A model generated the notes under the pieces. That model saw only the letters and a list, made by a program, of their open reading frames with translations. It made no database searches and was not told the DNA's origin. Source: Flavobacterium hibernum (GTDB lineage Bacteria; Bacteroidota; Bacteroidia; Flavobacteriales; Flavobacteriaceae). Taken from it: a DNA stretch of 64,000 bases. The DNA lies in the NCBI RefSeq assembly GCF_000832125.1, contig NZ_JPRK01000007.1, forward strand, positions 124,001 to 188,000. The letters run 5' to 3'. The position numbers and the translations under genes are program-made. Position 1 is the stretch's first letter. The number at the start of each line of letters is the position of its first letter. Shown piece after piece: positions 8,904 through 17,990 of the stretch.

Positions 8904-9131
8904 ATGGAATTACCTAAATTTTTACTCGGAGACAATACTGATTTTGCAGATGATATTTTTATCATTCACCTTGATTATCCAAGATTTATAATCAACTTAA
9001 AAGATGATGAGGTTGAGTTTATGGAAGAAGCCGAAGATCTTGATGAGGCCGAATTAAATGCTGAAATGGAAGGTTTGATTGTTTTAGCAAATGAGTTTTA
9101 CGATAGAGAAATAAAACGTTACGAAGAGTAA
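8904..9131 (+). CDS. small acidic conserved hypothetical protein
   Basis: The 75-residue soluble protein is very acidic (segment EVEFMEEAEDLDEAELNAEMEG) and has no signal or membrane segment. I do not recognise a named family, but a short acidic protein beside an LtaS-like gene is familiar from flavobacterial genomes. It lies 39 nt upstream of the sulfatase-fold gene on the same strand, so the two are probably one operon. Function unknown. Confidence 0.7.
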   Translation: MELPKFLLGDNTDFADDIFIIHLDYPRFIINLKDDEVEFMEEAEDLDEAELNAEMEGLIVLANEFYDREIKRYEE

Positions 9132-9170
9132 TATTCCCCAAAGATTTTTTACGTTAAATACCACATATTG

Positions 9171-11108
9171 ATGAAGAAACTAAGTTATTTAAAACCCATT
9201 TTTAACTTTATAGCAATTGGATTGCTAATAACTACTTTAAGCCGAATATTTTTGTTTTTTCTTTTTAAAGAAAGAGTAGTAGAAACACCAAATTTCTGGT
9301 ACATTTTTCCAATCGGTCTTCGAATGGATTTAATTTTACTGTGTTATATGTCCTTTCTACCGGCAGTTTTAATTACTTTTTTACCTGCCAAATGGCTAAA
9401 ATTCACCAATAAATTCCTTGTAGTTTATAGCTTTTTGTTTTTGTTTCTGATTCTTTTTGTAGAATTGGCAACGCCAGATTTTGTAAAACAATACGATACG
9501 CGTCCAAACAAAATATTTTTAGATTATCTAATATATCCTAAAGAAGTAGTTGGAATGCTTTTAAAAAGCTATTTAACTTCTATTATTGTAACTTTTTTAA
9601 TCTTGGGAGTTGTAGTTTATTTTGCTTTCAAAAAAGGAAAAAAATACTTTCATACCACTAGTGTAGAGTATAAGTTTAAATTAATGTTTTTTCCGTTAGT
9701 TGCTTTTTTATTGTTTTTTGGAGCACGTTCAAGTCTTACTTCAAAACGCCCAATTAACGCAAGTAATGCAGTTTTCTCGACAGATCAATTAACGAACACT
9801 TTAGGATTAAATTCATTTTATACAGTAGCTTTTGCTGCTTACTCGATTAAAAATGAAGGAAATACTAAAATGTATGGTAAAATGGAGGAAGCCGAAGCAT
9901 TTGCTCGTGTAAAAAAATACATGATTGCCGGACCAAATGACTTTACAGATGCAGAGATTCCGTTTCTACATGTTCAACAACCAGATACAGTTTTACAAAA
10001 GCCATATAACTTAGTGATCTTTTTGCAAGAAAGTTTAGGGGCAGAATATGTTGGTATTTTAGGCGGAAAACCATTAACACCAGAATTTGATAAATTATCA
10101 AAGGAAGGTTTATTGTTTACTAATTTATACTGTACAGGAACAAGAAGTGTTCGCGGAATTGAAGCTGTTGTAACTGGATTTTTACCATCGCCATCAGAAA
10201 GTGTAGTGAAATTAGGGAACTCTCAACAAGGATTTTTTACCCTTGCTGATGCTTTAAAACAAAAAGGATACGACACTAGTTTTATTTATGGTGGAATGGC
10301 AAATTTTGATAACATGGCTTCATTTTTCAACGGAAATGGTTTTGAAGATATTGTAGATCAGGAAGATTTTGAATCAGATGGAAACAAATATGCTTTTAAG
10401 GGTACTTGGGGTTATTCTGATGAAGATTTAGTTACAAAAGCTAACAGTTATTTTAAAGCAAAAGGAGATAAACCATTCTTCTCATTAATGTTTTCGACAT
10501 CGAATCATGAACCATTCGAATATCCAGAAGGAAGAATTAAGCCATACGATAAGAAACCGGCGACAGTAAATAATGCGATGAAATATGCAGATTTTTCGAT
10601 TGGAAAATTCTTCGAAATGGCTAAGAAAGAGCCTTACTTCAAAAACACTATTTTTATTGTCATTGCAGATCACAATACCAGAACTTACGGAAAGAATTTG
10701 GTACCAATTAATAAGTTTCACATTCCTGCTTTAATAATGGGACCTGGAGTTCAAAAAGGAGCAGTTTACAGTAAATTGGCAAGTCAGATAGATATTCCGC
10801 CAACATTATTGGGTTATTTAGGAATTCCTTTTGAAACGCCAATGGTAGGAAGAAATTTGAATAAATTAGATCCAAAAGTTCAAGGAAGATCAATAATGCA
10901 GTTTAATGATATCAACGCGTTTAGAGTCGAAAATCAGGTTGTAATTATGCAGCCAAATTTAAAACCATTACAATTCGAAATCAAAAACGATACAACTTTA
11001 GTTCCGGTTAAATTAAATGAAGAATTAGCAAAAGATGCTTTGGCGCATGTAATTACAGCAGGAAATTTATATAAAGAGAATAAGTATAAGTTGAGAAAGA
11101 AGAATTAG
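9171..11108 (+). CDS. LtaS/MdoB-like sulfatase-fold phosphotransferase
   Basis: A 645-residue inner-membrane protein with about five N-terminal membrane helices (residues 10-185) and a large periplasmic sulfatase-fold domain (about 275-600). The metal-site Glu is in FLQESLGAEYVG, the catalytic Thr is probably in CTGTRSVRGIEA, and metal ligands lie in FIVIADHNTRTYG. This family includes lipoteichoic acid synthase and phosphoglycerol transferase. In a Gram-negative, transfer of phosphoglycerol or phosphoethanolamine to envelope glycans is more likely than LTA synthesis; that is inference. I use the ATG at 9171; a TTG at 9168 directly before it is less likely. Confidence 0.85.
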   Translation: MKKLSYLKPIFNFIAIGLLITTLSRIFLFFLFKERVVETPNFWYIFPIGLRMDLILLCYMSFLPAVLITFLPAKWLKFTNKFLVVYSFLFLFLILFVELATPDFVKQYDTRPNKIFLDYLIYPKEVVGMLLKSYLTSIIVTFLILGVVVYFAFKKGKKYFHTTSVEYKFKLMFFPLVAFLLFFGARSSLTSKRPINASNAVFSTDQLTNTLGLNSFYTVAFAAYSIKNEGNTKMYGKMEEAEAFARVKKYMIAGPNDFTDAEIPFLHVQQPDTVLQKPYNLVIFLQESLGAEYVGILGGKPLTPEFDKLSKEGLLFTNLYCTGTRSVRGIEAVVTGFLPSPSESVVKLGNSQQGFFTLADALKQKGYDTSFIYGGMANFDNMASFFNGNGFEDIVDQEDFESDGNKYAFKGTWGYSDEDLVTKANSYFKAKGDKPFFSLMFSTSNHEPFEYPEGRIKPYDKKPATVNNAMKYADFSIGKFFEMAKKEPYFKNTIFIVIADHNTRTYGKNLVPINKFHIPALIMGPGVQKGAVYSKLASQIDIPPTLLGYLGIPFETPMVGRNLNKLDPKVQGRSIMQFNDINAFRVENQVVIMQPNLKPLQFEIKNDTTLVPVKLNEELAKDALAHVITAGNLYKENKYKLRKKN

Positions 11109-11127
11109 GTTCAGAGGAACAAAGTGG

Positions 11128-11176
11128 CAAAGGTTCAAAGAAACAGAGTGTAAAACTTTGTCTCTTTGAACCTTTG
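11128..11176. repeat. AAGGTTCAAAG inverted repeat
   Basis: CAAAGGTTCAAAG at 11128-11140 and CTTTGAACCTTTG at 11164-11176 are perfect 13-bp inverted arms. The region directly follows the stop of the sulfatase-fold gene. Another AAAGGTTCAAAG copy follows the MeaB stop codon on the other strand. It may end both convergent transcripts. Confidence 0.65.
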
Positions 11177-11271
11177 TTGTTTGGGGTACTTTAAAAATTT
11201 GATAAGTTCTCGATTCTGCTAAGAATGATAAGATTGAAGAGAATCTTAGAACCTTTATAAAAAAAGCTTTG

Positions 11272-12369
11272 TCACTTTGAACCTTTATTAAAATATAACG
11301 CTAATAACTTCTGAGCAGCTGCAAAAGGTGAAATTTCATCATTTTGTACTGCTTTTTTGTTTTGTTCAAGTTGTGAAATAATCTCGGGCTGATTGTAAAA
11401 GTTCAGTTTTAGTTGCTCATTAATCGTTTCCATCATCCAGAAATGATTCTGTTCTTTTCGTTTTTCCAAGAAGAAACCAGTTTCATTAGTCATTTCGAAA
11501 TAAGAAGAAATAGTATCCCAAATTTCTGAAACACCATCTTTTGTAATGGCACTGCAAGTCGTAACTTTTGGCTGCCAATTCGATTTTTTTGGAGGGAATA
11601 AATGCAAAGCCCTATTAAATTCCAGTTTTGCCTGATTTGCTTTCTTGATATTATCGCCATCTGCTTTATTAATCACAATAGCATCAGCCATTTCCATAAT
11701 ACCGCGTTTAATACCTTGAAGTTCATCGCCCGCACCAGAAATTTTTAGCAATAAAAAAAAGTCCACCATACTATGAACAGCAGTTTCGCTTTGACCAACA
11801 CCAACGGTTTCAATAATGATTGTGTCAAAACCGGCAGCTTCGCACAGAATAATAGATTCTCGGGTTTTACGTGCCACACCACCAAGAGTTTCACCCGAAG
11901 CGCTTGGTCTGATAAAAGCATTTTCATCTTTAACCAATTCTTCCATACGAGTTTTATCGCCCAAAATACTTCCATGCGAAAGGGAGCTACTTGGATCAAC
12001 TGCCAAAACGGCAACCTTTTTCCCTATTTGAGTAAGGAAACTTCCAAAAGCCTCTATAAAAGTACTTTTTCCAACACCAGGAACTCCAGTTATTCCAATT
12101 CGTATTGATTTATTGGCATAAGGTAAACAGCCATTTATAACTTCATTTGCTTTTTCGGCATGTTCCAGATTTGTACTTTCGATTAAAGTAATCGAACGAC
12201 TTAAAGCGGTTCGGTTACCACTTAAAATTCCGTCAATTAATTCAGTAGAAGAAGGTTGTAATCTTCTATTTTTCTTAATTTGATCAATAGCAGAAACGTT
12301 GGTGATTTCAGGAGGCGAAATTCCAGCTTTTTCTTTTAAATTGCTTGATTGTTTTTTTGTAGTCGACAA
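11272..12369 (-). CDS. meaB: methylmalonyl-CoA mutase-associated GTPase MeaB
   Basis: This 365-residue G3E-type GTPase protects and reloads the adenosylcobalamin of methylmalonyl-CoA mutase. Motifs are a P-loop at 95-102 (GVPGVGKS), VDPSS at 124-128, ETVGVGQSE at 187-195 and the guanine-specific NKAD at 234-237. The start is TTG at 12369; no other start lies near the N-terminus. No mutase subunit is adjacent, but the cobalamin adenosyltransferase at 29980-30549 serves the same pathway. It is convergent with the sulfatase-fold gene. Confidence 0.93.
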   Translation of the reverse strand: MSTTKKQSSNLKEKAGISPPEITNVSAIDQIKKNRRLQPSSTELIDGILSGNRTALSRSITLIESTNLEHAEKANEVINGCLPYANKSIRIGITGVPGVGKSTFIEAFGSFLTQIGKKVAVLAVDPSSSLSHGSILGDKTRMEELVKDENAFIRPSASGETLGGVARKTRESIILCEAAGFDTIIIETVGVGQSETAVHSMVDFFLLLKISGAGDELQGIKRGIMEMADAIVINKADGDNIKKANQAKLEFNRALHLFPPKKSNWQPKVTTCSAITKDGVSEIWDTISSYFEMTNETGFFLEKRKEQNHFWMMETINEQLKLNFYNQPEIISQLEQNKKAVQNDEISPFAAAQKLLALYFNKGSK

Positions 12370-12467
12370 AGTACACTTTTTGATAATGTAAAAGTACTTA
12401 AAACAAAAACAGTTTCAAAAAGGCAATTAGTCCTTTTGAAACTGTTTAATTGGTTTGTCACAAATTT

Positions 12468-12638
12468 CACGAATTAGCACAATTTTTTACCGATTTTGTG
12501 TCATCCCGAGGAACGAGGGATCTCCGCGAGAAATTCCGCCATCAAAATCTCCAATCTTTATCGAGCTACTTGTAGAGATCCCTTGTTCCTCGGGATGACA
12601 TATAGTATTTGATTTTATTCTTAGTAATCTAATTCGTG
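12468..12638. repeat. nested inverted repeats, type 2 element
   Basis: The inner arms, TGTCATCCCGAGGAACGAGG at 12499 onward and its complement ending at 12600, are 26 nt with one mismatch around a 50-nt spacer. Outer arms CACGAATTAG (12468-12477) and CTAATTCGTG (12629-12638) enclose it. It looks as if one palindromic element inserted into another of the CACGAATT family. It fills the space between meaB and the oxidoreductase gene. Confidence 0.75.
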
Positions 12639-12656
12639 TAATTCGTGGAAGAAGGG

Positions 12657-13298
12657 TTAGTATGCCGCAGTAAAACGAACTTGGTGATGTTTTGGAGTTT
12701 CGGCTTCATCGGCAATTACAACAGCCAAATCTTCTACAGAAAGGATACTTCTTTGTTCATCATTAAAAACCGGATTATCTAACCCTAAACGGTATTTTCC
12801 CGTTCTTCCTGTTGTAATCCCTTGATGCATTTCGAAAGCTGGACTAAAAAATGCCCAATCCAATTCTTTTTCATCTTTCAAAATATTCAAATAATCTCTT
12901 GCTGCTGTAGCTCCTGCGTGATATTCTTTGGGGAAATCCGGAGTGTCAACAGCTTGTAAACCTGGTGCTACAAACAAACTTCCTGCGCCACCAATAGTAA
13001 TAAAACGTTTAACGCCAGATTTTTTTACTGCTTCCTGAATTGCTTTAGATCCAGCAATAAAATCGTCGTAAATGTTTGGGTTCGTCCAACCAGAATTGTA
13101 AGCGTTAATGACAACATCATTTCCTTTTAAAACTTCTGCTAAAGCATCTACATTAAAAATGTCAGCTTTTTTCCAAGTTGCATTTGCGGTGTCTTTTGGA
13201 TTTCTTGCAATAGCAGTAATGTCATGATTTCTGTTTGCTAATTCGTTTAAAATTGCTGAGCCTACAAATCCTGTTGCTCCAATAATTGCGATTTTCAT
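12657..13298 (-). CDS. NAD(P)-binding oxidoreductase (atypical SDR, YwnB-like)
   Basis: The 213-residue cytosolic protein has a Rossmann nucleotide motif at residues 7-13 (GATGFVG), DVVINAYNSG after strand 4, and RFITIGGAGSLFV, as in NmrA-like atypical SDR proteins. The classical YxxxK pair is not evident. It lies 56 nt downstream of the Rrf2 regulator on the same strand, the same pairing as ywnA-ywnB in Bacillus subtilis (from memory). A 19-bp palindrome upstream matches the one before the regulator gene. Substrate unknown; a redox or electrophile response is plausible. Confidence 0.85.
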   Translation of the reverse strand: MKIAIIGATGFVGSAILNELANRNHDITAIARNPKDTANATWKKADIFNVDALAEVLKGNDVVINAYNSGWTNPNIYDDFIAGSKAIQEAVKKSGVKRFITIGGAGSLFVAPGLQAVDTPDFPKEYHAGATAARDYLNILKDEKELDWAFFSPAFEMHQGITTGRTGKYRLGLDNPVFNDEQRSILSVEDLAVVIADEAETPKHHQVRFTAAY

Positions 13299-13314
13299 AA
13301 TATATAATTTTATT

Positions 13315-13333
13315 AGTAATAAAAAATGTTACA
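13315..13333. promoter_or_regulatory. second Rrf2-type operator
   Basis: Read on the minus strand, TGTAA, nine bases and TTACT form a 19-bp near-palindrome with the same spacing as the site at 13765-13783, one base short of symmetry. It lies 17 nt upstream of the oxidoreductase start codon, in the gap after the regulator gene. Confidence 0.6.
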
Positions 13334-13354
13334 GTTTAGGGTAAAAAAATAGTT

Positions 13355-13762
13355 CTAGAATTGATTAGAAAAATCTTCTAATGTAATTCCTTCTAGTTGT
13401 AAACTAACTTTTTGATTCATATCAGCATATAAAGAACTTAAGTTTTGATTGATTTTTTTTCCAACCGGACAATCGGGATTAGGTTGATTTTTTGCGTAAC
13501 CTAAATTAATGTTTTCAAAAGTCATTTCAAATATTTCTTTTAATGTAATTTTCGAGGCATCAACAGCCAGTTTTGTACCGCCATTTTTACCTTCTTTACT
13601 TTCTACAATATGATGTGCTTTTAAATTGGCAATTTCTTTTCTAACCAAAACAGGGTTCAAATTAATGCTTCCCGCAATAAACTCCGACGATAAATAATCG
13701 TTTGGGAATTTAGTGAGTAAAGTAAGAATGTGAGTCGTTATGGCAAATTTACCTGAAATCAT
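13355..13762 (-). CDS. Rrf2 family transcriptional regulator (YwnA-like)
   Basis: The 135-residue DNA-binding protein has a winged helix-turn-helix in residues 10-65 (FIAGSINLNPVLVRKEIANLKAHHIV) and a wing EGKNGGTKLAV typical of Rrf2 proteins. It has a single cysteine (in NPDCPVG) rather than the three that bind an Fe-S cluster in IscR or NsrR, so it probably senses something else, perhaps by thiol modification as proposed for CymR/YwnA relatives. It likely represses itself and the downstream oxidoreductase through the two palindromes. Confidence 0.88.
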   Translation of the reverse strand: MISGKFAITTHILTLLTKFPNDYLSSEFIAGSINLNPVLVRKEIANLKAHHIVESKEGKNGGTKLAVDASKITLKEIFEMTFENINLGYAKNQPNPDCPVGKKINQNLSSLYADMNQKVSLQLEGITLEDFSNQF

Positions 13763-13764
13763 AC

Positions 13765-13789
13765 TGTAATAAAATATATTACAAATGTA
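13765..13789 (-). promoter_or_regulatory. promoter with overlapping palindromic operator of the Rrf2 gene
   Basis: TGTAATAAAATATATTACA at 13765-13783 is a 7-5-7 perfect palindrome. A minus-strand -7 box TACATTTG lies at 13782-13789 and overlaps its edge. The operator covers the expected transcription start and ends 3 nt before the start codon, an arrangement expected for autorepression. Confidence 0.7.
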
Positions 13790-13834
13790 GTTAGGTTAAT
13801 GGAAATAAAAAAGTTTTTAACTAAAATTTAATTT

Positions 13835-13864
13835 TTTGAGGTATGCTATAAAAGTCTATTTTTG
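13835..13864 (+). promoter_or_regulatory. promoter of the AEC carrier gene
   Basis: TTTG at 13835-13838 and TATTTTTG at 13857-13864 are separated by 18 nt, matching the -33/-7 layout. The start codon follows 15 nt later, giving a very short leader. Confidence 0.65.
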
Positions 13865-13879
13865 TTCTGAACCTTTGAT

Positions 13880-14791
13880 ATGAACAACTTTATACTAATA
13901 TTTTTCTTTCTTGCGCTTGGATTAGTTTTACAAAGAGTAAAACGTTTTCCAACTCATATTTATAAGTATTTAAACAAGATTGTAATTTATTTGTGTTTAC
14001 CTGCGATAACTTTATACCATATTCCAAAAATAAAATGGAGTAATGAATTACTGTTTCCAATTTTGGCCGGCTGGATTGCTTTTTTACTAGCCTGTGTGTT
14101 TTTTCATTTTTTAGGAAGAAGTTTAGGATGGTCAAATAGATTAATTGGCTGTCTAATTTTAACAGCAGGATTAAGTAATTCATCATTTTTAGGATATCCC
14201 ATAATTGAAGCTTTATTTGGGAAGAAAGGATTAGAAACTGCCATTCTTGTTGACCAGCCTGGAACTTTTGTTGTTGTCTCGACTTTAGGTGTTTTTGTAG
14301 CAGCATTTTATTCAAAAGGAAGTCCGGACGCGTTAAGCATTTTTAAAAAGGTTATCTTTTTTCCTCCGTTTATCACGTTTGTAGTTGCGTGTTTATTGAA
14401 TGTTTTTCAATATGATTTAGATGTAAATCTTCAGACGGTTTTATTAAAAATTGGAAGTTTTGTTACTCCACTAGCTTTATTGTCAGTAGGATTACAACTT
14501 ACTTTTGATCGAAGAAGTCAGCATTGGAAATTTTTGCGACTAGGACTTTTCTTTCGATTAATTATTACTCCGTTTATAATTTTGGTTTTGTATGTTTTTG
14601 TTTTTAAACAACATTCAGAGGCTATAAAAATTACGATTATGGAAGTGGCTATGGCGCCCATGATTACAGGGGCAATCTTAGCTTCGACTTATGGTTTAAA
14701 ACCAAAATTAAGCAGTATGATGATTGGTTTTGGAATTCCAATTTCTTTTGTAACCCTTGCGATTTGGTATTTTGTTGTGAGCTTTATTTAG
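13880..14791 (+). CDS. AEC family transporter
   Basis: The 303-residue protein has about ten membrane helices and belongs to the auxin efflux carrier family. Features are an N-terminal LPAITLYHIPKIKW region, the TAGLSNSSFLGYPIIEALFG segment with conserved Asn and Pro, and the second-half APMITGAILASTYGL. Bacterial relatives move dicarboxylates such as malate or malonate. It stands alone with its own promoter; substrate is not predictable. Length is typical. Confidence 0.85.
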   Translation: MNNFILIFFFLALGLVLQRVKRFPTHIYKYLNKIVIYLCLPAITLYHIPKIKWSNELLFPILAGWIAFLLACVFFHFLGRSLGWSNRLIGCLILTAGLSNSSFLGYPIIEALFGKKGLETAILVDQPGTFVVVSTLGVFVAAFYSKGSPDALSIFKKVIFFPPFITFVVACLLNVFQYDLDVNLQTVLLKIGSFVTPLALLSVGLQLTFDRRSQHWKFLRLGLFFRLIITPFIILVLYVFVFKQHSEAIKITIMEVAMAPMITGAILASTYGLKPKLSSMMIGFGIPISFVTLAIWYFVVSFI

Positions 14792-14901
14792 TCAAAATAG
14801 TAATTCGATAGATAAAATAGAATTTTAACTTTTTTTTAGAATTTCGATGTTTTCCTTGTTCTTTTTTTGACTAATTTTAGATGAACTAAAAAAATATAAT
14901 T

Positions 14902-15540
14902 ATGTCAACATTGAGATTAGGCGATATAGCTCCAGATTTTCAAGCAGAAACAACCGAAGGAACAATTAAATTTCATGAATGGTTAGGCGATTCTTGGGGT
15001 GTTTTATTTTCGCATCCTGCAGATTTTACTCCTGTTTGTACAACTGAACTTGGAACGGTAGCTAATTATGTTCCGGAATTTAAAAAGAGAAATACAAAAG
15101 TAATAGCATTAAGTGTCGATGGTTTAGAATCTCATAAAGAGTGGATCAAGGACATTAATGAAACTCAAAATACAACGGTTAATTTTCCAATCATTGCAGA
15201 TGAAGATAAAAAAGTAGCAACTTTATACGATATGCTACACCCAAATGCGAGCGATAAATTTACAGTGCGTTCTGTTTTTGTGATTGGTGCAGATAAAAAA
15301 ATAAAACTTACGTTGACTTATCCAGCATCAACAGGAAGAAATTTTGACGAATTACTTCGCGTTATCGATAGTTTACAGCTTACTGCAAACTATAGTGTTG
15401 CAACTCCGGCAAACTGGAAAGATGGAGATGATGTAGTAATTGCACCTGCTATTCCTGATAGTGATATTCCGGCAAAATTTCCAAAAGGACATACGCGTAT
15501 AAAACCATATTTGCGTACAACACCACAACCTAATAAGTAA
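14902..15540 (+). CDS. 1-Cys peroxiredoxin (Prx6-like)
   Basis: The 212-residue cytosolic peroxidase has its peroxidatic site SHPADFTPVCTTELG with Cys46, the only cysteine in the protein, so it works by a 1-Cys mechanism and needs an external thiol. The C-terminal extension (NWKDGDDVVIAPAIPD to KPYLRTT) is typical of the Prx6 subfamily. BshC, encoded elsewhere in the window, makes bacillithiol, a possible reductant; that link is inference. It is convergent with the antiporter gene. Confidence 0.92.
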   Translation: MSTLRLGDIAPDFQAETTEGTIKFHEWLGDSWGVLFSHPADFTPVCTTELGTVANYVPEFKKRNTKVIALSVDGLESHKEWIKDINETQNTTVNFPIIADEDKKVATLYDMLHPNASDKFTVRSVFVIGADKKIKLTLTYPASTGRNFDELLRVIDSLQLTANYSVATPANWKDGDDVVIAPAIPDSDIPAKFPKGHTRIKPYLRTTPQPNK

Positions 15541-15559
15541 AGTCTCTAAGTTGCTGAGT

Positions 15560-15618
15560 TACTAAGTTTCTAAGATTGCAGTTTTTATAAAAAAACTCAG
15601 TACCTCAGAAACTTAGTA
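15560..15618. repeat. CTAAGTTTCT inverted repeat
   Basis: TACTAAGTTTCT at 15560-15571 and AGAAACTTAGTA at 15607-15618 are perfect 12-bp arms. The whole 15541-15631 gap is built of ctaag/cttag units. It sits between convergent genes and may terminate both. Related text is at 49963-50055. Confidence 0.6.
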
Positions 15619-15631
15619 CCTTAGTAGCTTT

Positions 15632-17881
15632 TTATATTGGAATATTAACGCTCTTTTTAGTTAACTCGTTCATTCGTTTTTTGTCACCAACTACCCAAAC
15701 AATATCATTGTTTTCTAGGATTAAATGCGATTCAGGATTTAAAATACGATTACCATTTCTTTCAATTCCTACCACAAGACCACCAGTTTTTGCTCTAAAT
15801 TGTCCAATACTTTTTTGTACAAAATCTTCACCAGAAATTTCAAGCTGACGTAATACGATTTCAGATTCATCAACATTTTTTGCAGCTTCGACTTCATTCT
15901 GTAAATAAGTGGTGAATTGAGAAATTTGCTCATCTGTACCAATAACGCAAATCTCGTCGCCAGGAAATAAACGCTCATTTTTTGTTGGAATAGGAATCGT
16001 GATTTCGCCTCGTCTAATAAAGGCAATATTAATACCCAGATTTTCTCTAATGCGCAATTCCTCTAGGGTTTTGCCTGCAAGATTTGATTCTTTACCAATG
16101 TCAAAAATAGACATGTGACCATCCCAAGGCATTAGATTGGCATATCTTCTGTCTATTTTTTTGTTTTCACGATCGTTTAGATTCTTTAAAAAGTGATTTT
16201 CAATTTTATGATATTGCTCATTTAATTTCTTTGGAAACAATTGATAAGCCCCAATCGCAATAATTAAAGCCACAAAAGCAACCAAAGGAGAGAAGAAGAT
16301 ATTTAATAAAAATCCAACGAAAAACAAACCAAGGCTCATTCTAATTAAAATTAGCATTAAAAGCGCACCACGATATTTTCGTTCTTCCCATAATGTTTCG
16401 ACTTCACTCACCTTAACGCGTCGTAAAGAAAGAGCCCATAAAAATGGCGCAATTATAACCAAAGTAATTAATGCAGCCAAAGTATTTCCAAAACGAGTCT
16501 CTGCTACTAAAGGAGCGACAAATTTTGATGACAATAGAATAATAGCCGTTATAATTATTGTGTGTAATATGATTTGCGTTATAGAAGCACGAAGTACAAT
16601 TTGCCAAGTGCTAACAGATTTTATAGCTTGGGCATTCAAACTATAACGGTTGATGTTTTTAATCCATTTTTTGGGTAGTTTTCGTTCTAAATATCCTGAA
16701 AAAGGATCAGAGTATTTGATTAAAAATGGAGTTGTAAAAGTTGTTATTGCTGATACTGCCACAATTATTGGATATAAAAAATCACTCGTTACCTTTAACG
16801 TCATTCCAAGAGTAGCGATAATAAACGAGAACTCCCCAATTTGCGCCAAACTCATACCAGTTTGTACAGATTGTTTAAGTGGCTGTCCAGAAAGTAAAGC
16901 TCCAATTGATGAACTAAATGCTTTCCCGAAAATAGTTAGAAGCGTTATAAGTGCAACCGGCAACATATAAGTAATCAAAGTATCAGGGTTAATTAACATA
17001 CCCACCGATACAAAGAAAACAGCACCAAATAAATCTTTTACTGGCTGAATTAAATGCTCTATTTTTTCGGCCTGAGTGGTTTCTGCAATAATAGATCCCA
17101 TAATAAAAGCACCAAGAGCAGGCGAGAAGCCAACGTTTGCGGCAAACATAACCATCATTAAACATAATGCTAACGAGATAATAAGCAACATTTCGTCTGT
17201 TAATAGATGTTTTGCTTTTTTAAGGATTGTTGGAATAATAAAAATTCCGCCCAAAAACCATATAATCAAAAAGAATACTAATTTTAAAACCGACTGTAAT
17301 AATGCACCGCCCGAAACCTGATCGCTAACTGCGATTGTCGATAATAAAACCAACATCAAAATAGCCACAATATCTTCGACGATTAAAGCACCAAATACAA
17401 TTCCGGCAAACTTCTTTCCTTTTACACCAAGTTCATCAAAGGCCCGAATAATAATAGTGGTTGACGAAATCGAGAGCGTTGCTCCAAGAAATATACTATC
17501 CATTTTCGACCATCCCATCCATTGACCAACACAATAACCAATGAGTGTCATGAATAAAATCTGGGTTATGGCGGTTATCGAGGACGTTCCGCCTACTTTC
17601 ATCAATTTCTTAAAACTAAATTCGAGTCCTAAACTAAACAGCAAAAAGATAACCCCAATTTCAGCCCAAACTTCAACACTTTTCATATCTGTTATAGACG
17701 GAAAAAAGTCAAAATGATTACCTGCTAAAAAACCTGCGATCAAATATCCTAAAACAAGAGGTTGTTTTAGCTTTTTAAATATTAAAACAGCTATTCCAGC
17801 GGTCATCAGGATTAATCCTAAGTCGCTAATAAGTGGTTGTAAATGGTGTGTAGTTTCTGCAGCGGCGTTTAAGGCAATCAT
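15632..17881 (-). CDS. CPA2 monovalent cation:proton antiporter with two TrkA-C domains
   Basis: The 749-residue protein has an N-terminal Na+/H+ exchanger domain of about 12-13 helices (residues 15-390; family segments FLLFSLGLEFSF and LSISSTTIIIRAFDELG), then a second block of about four helices (430-550). Two C-terminal TrkA-C-like domains follow, at about 600-665 (ELRIRENLGINIAFIRRGE) and 680-745 (FRAKTGGLVVGIERNG). No NAD-binding RCK-N domain lies between them. KefB-type family members exchange K+ or Na+ for protons and are gated by ligands on the C-terminal domains. The gene appears monocistronic. Confidence 0.88.
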   Translation of the reverse strand: MIALNAAAETTHHLQPLISDLGLILMTAGIAVLIFKKLKQPLVLGYLIAGFLAGNHFDFFPSITDMKSVEVWAEIGVIFLLFSLGLEFSFKKLMKVGGTSSITAITQILFMTLIGYCVGQWMGWSKMDSIFLGATLSISSTTIIIRAFDELGVKGKKFAGIVFGALIVEDIVAILMLVLLSTIAVSDQVSGGALLQSVLKLVFFLIIWFLGGIFIIPTILKKAKHLLTDEMLLIISLALCLMMVMFAANVGFSPALGAFIMGSIIAETTQAEKIEHLIQPVKDLFGAVFFVSVGMLINPDTLITYMLPVALITLLTIFGKAFSSSIGALLSGQPLKQSVQTGMSLAQIGEFSFIIATLGMTLKVTSDFLYPIIVAVSAITTFTTPFLIKYSDPFSGYLERKLPKKWIKNINRYSLNAQAIKSVSTWQIVLRASITQIILHTIIITAIILLSSKFVAPLVAETRFGNTLAALITLVIIAPFLWALSLRRVKVSEVETLWEERKYRGALLMLILIRMSLGLFFVGFLLNIFFSPLVAFVALIIAIGAYQLFPKKLNEQYHKIENHFLKNLNDRENKKIDRRYANLMPWDGHMSIFDIGKESNLAGKTLEELRIRENLGINIAFIRRGEITIPIPTKNERLFPGDEICVIGTDEQISQFTTYLQNEVEAAKNVDESEIVLRQLEISGEDFVQKSIGQFRAKTGGLVVGIERNGNRILNPESHLILENNDIVWVVGDKKRMNELTKKSVNIPI

Positions 17882-17906
17882 AAAGTGGTATTTGTTGTTC
17901 AGTAGC

Positions 17907-17980
17907 TAATCCAGCTTTCTACTTCAAGCTTTTTCTTAAAAAGCTTTTCATTGCACTCTGGGGTAATTTCCTAACAAGAT
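17907..17980. repeat. dispersed repeat, TAGCCC family (degenerate, inverted)
   Basis: It begins GCTAATCCAGCTTTC and ends CTGGGGTAAT, like the copy at 23162-23240. Inside is a perfect palindrome, AAGCTTTTT and AAAAAGCTT at 17926-17946 around three bases. Confidence 0.5.
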
Positions 17981-17990
17981 TTGTAAATAA

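Noticed and set aside
11773..12108. A 111-residue plus-strand frame inside meaB
   Set aside because: MeaB motifs are intact on the other strand; the frame is Ser/Asn-rich noise.
13890..14315. A 141-residue minus-strand frame inside the AEC carrier gene
   Set aside because: The plus-strand product has a clear ten-helix carrier fold; the antisense product is rich in Gln, Lys and Leu, typical of a shadow of a membrane protein.
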